Shown in pieces: positions 35,501-44,300 of a DNA stretch of 64,000 nt (positions are counted from its first letter, which is position 1; the number at the start of each line of letters is the position of its first letter). The translations under genes and the position numbers were made by a program. Location: contig CM056577.1 in assembly GCA_029721435.1 (NCBI GenBank), forward strand, positions 115,628,219 to 115,692,218. Direction: 5' to 3'. The notes under the pieces are model-generated. The model was not told where the DNA came from. It saw nothing but the letters and a program-made list of their open reading frames with translations, and did no database searches. Source of the stretch: Gymnothorax reevesii. Taxonomy: Eukaryota; Chordata; Actinopteri; Anguilliformes; Muraenidae.

Positions 35501-38500
35501 AGTCACTCTCTCTGTTAGCCTGTGGCATATCCTGCAGTGCAGACAACCTAACTACCACTTGATTGCTAACAACTATTGGCTACATGTATCCACAATTCTG
35601 AACCCTCCATGCATTTTGACCGAATGCGAAATTATAAACAATAGTTCAATTTTGTTCAATAGTTCAATAGAGTTCAATTTCTCGTGTTATTATGACGAGA
35701 ACCAACTACATCAGATATTTTTATGTGCCTGAAGTTTAAGTGTATACGACACAAAACTTTTTTTTCCTGGTTTTGGTTGCTCAAAATATGCAATTAAAAA
35801 AAAAAAAAACTTTTTTAAGAAATGTTTTCTCATTACTTTCTGCCACCTGAAATATACTGACATTACCTCTGAAATTGTCCTGGAGACTGGGTCTGTGATG
35901 TCAGTATAATTGATGGTAGTCTTAGCGCAATCAGCTTGGTGCCGCTGCACGCAGTTGACCCATTTTGCCCTTATATGGGCCTGAGGGAAACGCATGCATT
36001 GATATGCCAAGTATGTCAATAGAGAATATCATATGGGCATTATCATATCAGCTGTATCAAACTGAGACCTACGGCTGGACGATATCTCGGTATTTTAATC
36101 TATATTGATATATTTCTAACCAAGATATAATACGAGACAATATCACTTGGATCGATATGGTTCATTTTGCGTAAAAATGACAAAACATGGGCAGCAAGTT
36201 CACGCCCATTTCTCCTCTGCCTCTCCGTGTGCCTGTCTCTCTGCTCCGCCTCCCTCGCTCTGTGACCACAGGCCACCCCCCCCTCACCTACACTCAGCGA
36301 CAACATGGAGACGGAGTGCGTAACAGAAGAGGGGTTGGTCAGTAAATAAATACATTTATATTGTTTGCAAATGAGCTACCGTTAATTAACTACGTTTTCT
36401 GTGGATTTAAAATCCGTAAACGTTCGTTCGAACCCGAATGAGAGGCATAGTCATGGAATCTGCTCAATGCTCAGACATCACAGATGGGGATCTGAAACCA
36501 CTAAGGTGCAAACGGAAATTAAATTTATTTGGAAGTAAACAAAGCTGTTGAGAACCGCGTACATCCCCCTACCAAGTGTCCATTCTGCAACTGGCGTGCG
36601 CCCTCGCCTGAGCCTGAGAGGCATATGCTCAGGAGTTTACAGTTGATAAGCTCAAGTGCAAAGAGCCAGCGGTCTTATTGCTTAAAGCTTGCGCAGTGAC
36701 TTCGCCACTCTTTTGCGTTTGAACGAACTTTGGCGGATTTTAAATCCACAGAAAATCGAGTAGTTGACTACCGGTGGCATGTTGCAAACGAACTATATTC
36801 ACAAATACTAATTCCGTACCTCTCCATAACCAAATGGAGCTAGTTAGCTAAATAACAACATTCACCAAGAAATGAGAGTAACATACAGATATGTGTGCAG
36901 GACTAGGAAAAGGGGTCACTTGGGTCATTTTACTGAAAATTGATTTTGGATCACAAAATCAAAGAGTGATCCATTTTTCATTTTGAGAAAAAATTTAGAA
37001 AAAAATTGGGTGAATTTGTGTGCAGCAAAGTGTTTTAAATTGACAGAACAGTAGTGCTTGGATATCACTGAGATACCCCGTTAATCTCAGAATGAAAAAA
37101 AAATCCCAAGTGACCCCTTTTTCTAGTCCTGCACACACATAACAAAGTCTGAAAATTATACAACTGCACTTGCGTACTGGAAGTCATGGTCAAATAGCCT
37201 GAGAACTGTAAACCCGGTTCACGGCCAAAAAAAATATTGATATATCGAGTATCGCCATTCAGCTAAAAAATATTGACATATGACTTTTAGTCCATATCGC
37301 CCAGCTCTGGGCTGTTACTGGTCGAGGGTTGATACACGGTGATATGAAAATGCCCATATGATGTTCTATTTATCACATACTGATTTTGACCATAATTAAT
37401 GATGCATTTAATCCAAAGCATTTATTTCAGGTTATTATTCTCATCATTACAGGCCAGTAGCGCCAGCATTTGATTATAGTCAGCCGTGTTTTCAAGTCAA
37501 CGAAATGGCTAATTAGCTAGCTAGCATGCAAACGCAATTTTCTCCATTAAGGTAATGCATTTGTATTTCAAGGATAGCTTACGCGTGAAAAGTTTTACTT
37601 CAGCCCTTTGCATGAATATTACAGCAAAACGCGGCATTACGCATGCTGTTTACAAATAATTCTGCATCAAGTTCCTTTTCTATAACATAGTTCAGTTCAG
37701 AAATTTCAGCTGCTGTGGAATTCAAGAGTCTCGCCGCCATGACAGCGTCTTATCAGCGTCTGAAGTGATGCATTGCCAACGACGCTTGTGACTGTTGCTA
37801 TGGCAATGGTTGCTGCCTCTGATATGGGATTTTGCCCGGTGGGCAGATATGGGTGAAACAGGATTTTTGCCCGGCGGGCAGATACAGCCTCGTGCCTCGC
37901 GCTCGTATCACATAGGTAGATTCCCCGCATTTATAAGGCAATATATGATAAAACATTAATTCAGCTCTGATTGTTCGGCTCTCCAGCTACACAATATCGG
38001 CTGCCTTTCTTCACAGCCCTCACTGACCTCACTAGAGTAAATGGCGTTACTTTTTGGCTGTGCATCCTAGTGACTAATTTCAAGTCAAAATAGCGGCATT
38101 TTTGAATGCAAAAATATAGGCTCAATTAAATTTTCGAAGTCTTTTAAAGTCAGAACGCTTTTATACACATATGAAAGAATCAAACACCAGAAATTTAAAA
38201 AAAAAATTGTGTCATATACACTTCAACAGAAAGTAAGTCAAAGAAAATGGTTGAAAATGGCTCAAGACATGATCAGTGTTAAGGGAATTCTTGGTCCTCT
38301 TTAATTTTCTGCTCAGCAGCTGCTGTTCTGGGTGGGTGGAGCTGGGGCTCAGACTCACGTCGTATAGGGATGCGTGCGTGGGGCGATGGTGCGAGGCGTC
38401 ACGGTCTGCAGAACATCAGGGGTGTTCATCATCACATACAGCTGGCCTGATGGAAGAGAGGAGCAGAGACACCATTTACATGTTACTCCGTTAGAACTGA

Positions 38501-41307
38501 AGAATGCATTTGCGCAAAAATGCTCGGCGATACGCCAGGGAATCAATTATATTGCTTTTAAACACCATTCTGCAACCATTTGGCCTCCACAGGCCATCTT
38601 GCGCATTCATAAAGTACAGCGCCCCCAATAGACCCACTTCCACTCGCACTGTGCATTGACAGTACCAAGCTAAGTTGATTGCCATATTTAGAAAAAAAAT
38701 TATCTTGCAGTTTTTGAGAAATAATTTTTTTTAAATTTCTCAGTCCCATCTTTAACATTGGGGCCAAAATTTCAAGGGCTCATAAAACTGACAATGATTC
38801 AATCAAAAATCTGAGAAAAATTGTCTGGAGATATGGTCTAATAGTATGTTAATGCAAATTTACACAAAAATTAATGAGGCCAAAAAAAAAAAATGTACCT
38901 GACGACAGACGCCACACCTTGACAATAGCTTAAGGGCCCATAGGGCCAGTAAGCTAAAAACATCACGCTTTGCTGAATACCCCACGGCCTGTACAAGATT
39001 TCCTGCCTCAAGGTCACAGCACTAAGGTGAAAGGTTAAATCCAGCAAAAAAAGTGACGTTGCACATCTGTGTGTCACAGTGAGTTACCATATCAAATTTG
39101 GCAAAGCTGCAATCAGTAGTTGCTGAGTACTGACCCGAAAAATATTTCCTGTCTCAAGGTCACAGCGCTAAGGTCAAAGGTCAAATTCAGAAAAAAACTG
39201 ACATTGCACATCTATGGGTCATAGTGAGTTACCATAGCAAATTTGGTGAAGCTGCCATCAACAGTTACTGAGTACTGGACCGGACAAGATTTCCACGATC
39301 AAGGTCGCAGCGCTAAGGTCAAAGGTCAAAGGTCAAATCCAGCAAAAAAAAAAAAAAAAACTGACATTGCACATATATGGGTCATAGTGAGTTAACATAC
39401 CAAATTTGGTGAAGCTGCAATCAGTAGTTGCTGAGTACTGACCTGAAAACTATTTCCCGCCTCAAGGTCACAGCGCTAAGGTCAAAGGTCAAATTCGGCA
39501 AAAAAAAACCTGATGTTGCCCATCTATGTGTCACAGTGAGTTACCGAACCAAATTTGATGAAGCTGCCATCAATAGTTACTGAGCACTGGGCCGGACAAG
39601 CTTTCCACGATCAACGTCACAGCGCTAAGGTTCAAAGGTCCAATCCAGCAAAAAAACCTGACATTGCACATCTTCGGGTCATAGAGAGTTACCATACCAA
39701 ATTTGGTGAAGCTGCGATCCTTAGTTGCTGAGTACTGACCCAGACAAAGTCATGGACAGACGACAGATAGACACGCAGGTGACGACAATACCCCTCTGGC
39801 CAAAGTTTTGCCGAAGGGTAAAAAAGGTCAAAATCTCAAAATCCAGCTGAAATTGAACTGAAAATGGAAGGACACTGAAAATAAAACTGGTTTCATTAAA
39901 TGAACCAAAATTACTTGGATGTGTAAATGCGTGTGTGTATGTTTGTGTATTTGCAAGCAGTATGTAGATTCGCGTATGCATATTTATGTGTACCTCTGTG
40001 TGTGCACATGCATGTGAGCTCCTGTACATTCTTCCCATGTGGATGCCTGATAACATGTAACTAAGTGCCTGTATTTGCTTGTGTACCCGAATGCATGCAC
40101 GCATGCAGGTATACTTGCGCGTGTGTGCTTTCGTGTGCTCACCTCCTGCCTGTGCGAGGCTGGGCTCAGCAGTAGTCTGTACAGACACCGCCCCCGTGCC
40201 GTCGCTCACGGCCGTCGCGGGAAAGTAGAACCGCGTCTCCCCGGATACGGACTCCCCGGCTGGGCTGCCGCCGTTGTTGAAAGGGTTCTGGATCACGGCC
40301 TACATGGGACAGGTCAGAGCTCACCGCGTGCACAGGGAAGTGATAACCCGATACACAGCAACAGAGATACACGCACACGCAGGCACTCGCACCTGCAGAC
40401 ACACACACACACACACGCGCACGCGCACGCGCACACGCACGCGCACGCACACACGCACGCGCACACGCACACACGCACACATGCACACCTTTGTACAAAC
40501 TCCAATTCCAATGAAGTTGGGACGTTGTGTAAAACGTGAATAAAAACAGAATACAATGATCTGTAAATCCTTTCTGACCTATACTCAATTGAGCGCTCCG
40601 CAAAGACAAGATATTTAATGTTTAAACTAATAAACTTTTTTTTGGGAAATATTAACTCATTTTAAATTTAATGCCTGAAACGTGTTAAAAAAAAGCTGAG
40701 GACATTTGACTTCCATTCATTCTCCCGGTGTCTCTACAGCCCTCCCTAATCTTAACAATCAGCAACGCATGCCTAATCGAAACCCTTACCCTAACCTTAA
40801 CCTCTCCCTAATTCTAACCTTACCCCTAACCTTAACTCATAAGCCACAATTGGCCTTTGTAGTTGAGAAGACATCCCAATAATGTCCCCACTCTGTAGGA
40901 AAAAAAACATATTTTGGATCTCACTTCATAGCATGTTCAAGAACACACACAAACAGGGTACCTGTGCGACCGCTTGCGCCCCAGAGAAGGCAGCTGCAGA
41001 GACCACACTGACAGCCCCGCTTCCATCCCCTCCCGCGTCCAACTGCTCGTCCGTTAGCTGGACCACGCGGTACGTCACCTGCAAGATGAGAAAAGGCCTT
41101 AGACATTTTGTTGCCGTTTGTTCAAACCTGCACCAGGTATGACTCATGACAAAGAAAAGGCACAAGTTTGGCTGTTCGCCCCATGGTGGCAGTTATTCTC
41201 ATTATGCTTAAAATAATTGCGATTAAATTAATCAACCAGCCCTACTCTGTTATTTTGTCCTTCAGTTTGTCACCAGTCTGTGTGTATGCATGTATATGCC
41301 TTGTGTG

Positions 41308-41370
<63 letters not shown>

Positions 41371-44300
41371 TCGCGCGTGTTCACAAGCACAGGAGGTAGA
41401 ATTAAGGGCAAAGAAGCAAAGCGGACTCTCTCACCCTTGACCTCCATTCATTCACCAGCACCTAAAGGTCCGTCTATATGCCCAGGACCTCTGACCTTCC
41501 ATGAATCACCGGAGAAAGGCGGAGCCGCAGTGACCTCTGAGGTTCATGTAGCTGCCAGCACCTCTGCCTTGTGCATGAGCAGGAAGACTTATTGGCAATT
41601 TCACAGTAACCCAGGCCATCAAAAGGACGACAAATTAGGGCCGGGCGATATATCGATATTACATCGATATCGTGATTCAAAGTAAAATATCGTCACGGAT
41701 TTTGACTACCGTAATATCGTGATATGAAATAAGTGTTGGCTTTTCTGGTTTTAAAAGCTGAATTACAGTAATGGGTTTCATTTTTCTGCACTTGCAAGAC
41801 TGTTGAAGCTGTTGCCTGCACCCGTTTCATCGTTATGTCAACATTACTTATAAATGGTTATAGAAAATATTATTGCGTACATATTTTGCAAAAGCACCAA
41901 CATTTGTCCCGATGATATCGGCAAAATATCGATAGAGGTATTCGGTCACTGATATCAAGATATCAAATTTTGTCCATATCGCCCAGCCCTACAACAAATG
42001 ATTTTCAAACCTCATCTTAAATAGTTTTTGCATTAGAGTGTTGATTTGCTAATCGAAAAGCATGGCAAGCATCATGTAAAAATTCCAGGATCTATGTCCG
42101 GAACTTTACAAAGTGTTCCAAAGCATTCAAATTTTGGATATAAATTTGGGTTTCACTGAAAGTTATCATTTGAATGAATTGGCATCATTGTTACTTGTAT
42201 AAATGTCATATGAACAACGTACCACAATAAACACTGGTTGATATTCCCTGACATACCTGCCATCTGCAGTATGAGTGGCTCAAATGTGCATTTGGCTTTT
42301 TGCTTATTTTTGTTTCCCCAATTTTCCCGTCTGAAATCCCTACTCCAACACATAGGGGTCATATTTCTTAAAAGAGAATATATAGAACCCTAACAGTTTC
42401 CATACACAGACAATATGCCATAAGATCCATCAGAGGAAATATTACTTTTCTTTATACTGGCACCCGACATAATTCCAGTCAATTCAAAAACTTTCCATCC
42501 TAACATGTTCACTCCAGCACATCCCTGCTTCTTCATCGGACCTGAGAGGAGTTCTTGTTACAGTGAACGGACGGCATTATACTTTGATTCTTTCTTTATT
42601 GCTCAATAACACTTTCAGCCGTCTCAAGTCACCTGCTGTACTCTTCCAAACACACTGGGGAATCAAAGCACCTGCGTTTCTTTCATACAATTAGGCAATT
42701 AAGGCTCTCACATTAGCCAAACATGCACGTCTTTGGACTGCGGGAGGAAACCAGAGTACCTGGAGGGAACCCACACTAACACAGGGAGAACATGTAACTC
42801 CACACAGACCAGAGTTAAACCCTCTGCTTTCCTGTTGTGAGGCAGCAGTGCCAACCACTGCACCACCCTGCCATCCAACCGGGTTTAGTTTTTATATCCA
42901 ACCTTCTTTTCAATTTATATTTTACTATATAATAGTTTTTATATTCAATTCAATTCTTTTTCTTCACAATTCAATTCTTAGTTTTACATTCAATCTAAGA
43001 GATGACACACCATGTCAATTTTTGGCCCCGTGAAAGGCTGATGGCCCAAGTTACTGTGAAATTGATATTTTATTTGATATTCATTTTATATTTACTGGCT
43101 GCTGCAACCCCTGGCCGCATCGCTACAACATCCTGTCCATTTTGGAGGGCAGACAGCAACACACAAACTCACTCTCAGTTCGCCAACCACCTCTAGTTCA
43201 GCACATACATTTCCATAGTGGGATAAATGCTAGCGTATTGAGTTTCTTTCTAACACATGCTGAATGACCATAACCAACTAGACAACCAAACCTGAAACCA
43301 TCAGTGTACAATCCTAAGCTGTTAACCCAATTGAAATCTTTCATCATAAGATTCTGATCCATGTGGGACATTTATGGTCCAGTATAAATATATCAAAGAT
43401 ATCAGGCTCACCTATTCAGAGCCAAATAGACAGATTAGCCTTTTTAATTCTTGAGCCCTTATTTTACAAACCAGAGAGGCTCCATTGAGCCCAAACTTGT
43501 CTTTTTCCAAAAGAGCTCTCAGAGAAATGCCAAACAGAACAGTTGTAAGCAAGGCGTAACAGAGTGAAACAGGGGTAAAGCCTCTGAAACAGTTTTGGGG
43601 TTCAGGGCCTTGATCAAGGCCCCAACAGTAGAAATCTTCCCCACTTCATCACTCCAGATGCAGCTGGGAAGCCCGAGGCTCATGCAAACCAAAGACCTGA
43701 AACCAGCAGCTCTACAGAAGTCAGTCACAAAACCAACCAGCAGGCGACCTTATCACACTAACATTTTTAGATCCCTGATGACACTTTCACACATATATTC
43801 ATTCCGATTAAGCACCCTGGAGTGTCCAAGAGGCGCATTGGTTTAATGCGTGTACCACTTAAGACTGAGTCAACCGCAGCAGCCGGGTCTGATTGCAGCC
43901 TGGGCTCTTTGTTGCACAGGAACCCCTCACAATCCTCTCTTTCCTGTGTCCCTCTACTGTACCAGTTTAGTCAGTAAGCATGGCTTACAGGATACCCCCC
44001 GCAACAACAAGTAGTAGGGCAGTACCACAGTCAATAGACCTTCCAGCAAGAAAAAAAATTTTCAAAATCGGATGAGTAGGTTATGAGATCTCGGTCCGGA
44101 TGCAAAGACGCACGCACACACACACAGACACACGCAGGCACGCACACACGGACGGACAAAGCAAATCCAGTATACCCCCCTAAACTTCGTTGCGGGGGGT
44201 ATAAAAACAAAAAATTCCCAAAAAATAATCTTTCAAAAAGAAAAATAATATCTAAGCACCTCGCTCAGTGTGACTGAAAAACCAAGCAGTGAACTATCAG

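Larger units (their letters stand above)
36069..37308. mobile_element. hAT-type element, composite, with nested inverted-repeat elements
   Basis: Left end TACGGCTGGACGATATCTCG and right end TCCATATCGCCCAGCTCTGG match the ends of the intact hAT MITE at 41636-41991. The 1.2-kb interior holds two smaller inverted-repeat structures (36360-36797 and 36891-37140). I could not recognise an 8-bp target duplication. Confidence 0.65.

Noticed and set aside
40166..40609. Cys/Val/Arg-rich and Thr/His-rich frames over the CA tract
   Set aside because: These are translations of a dinucleotide repeat.
40735..40842. True interstitial telomere
   Set aside because: The repeats are CCTAACCTTAACC-type and irregular, with no run of TTAGGG units. 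The surrounding sequence looks like a dispersed repeat.
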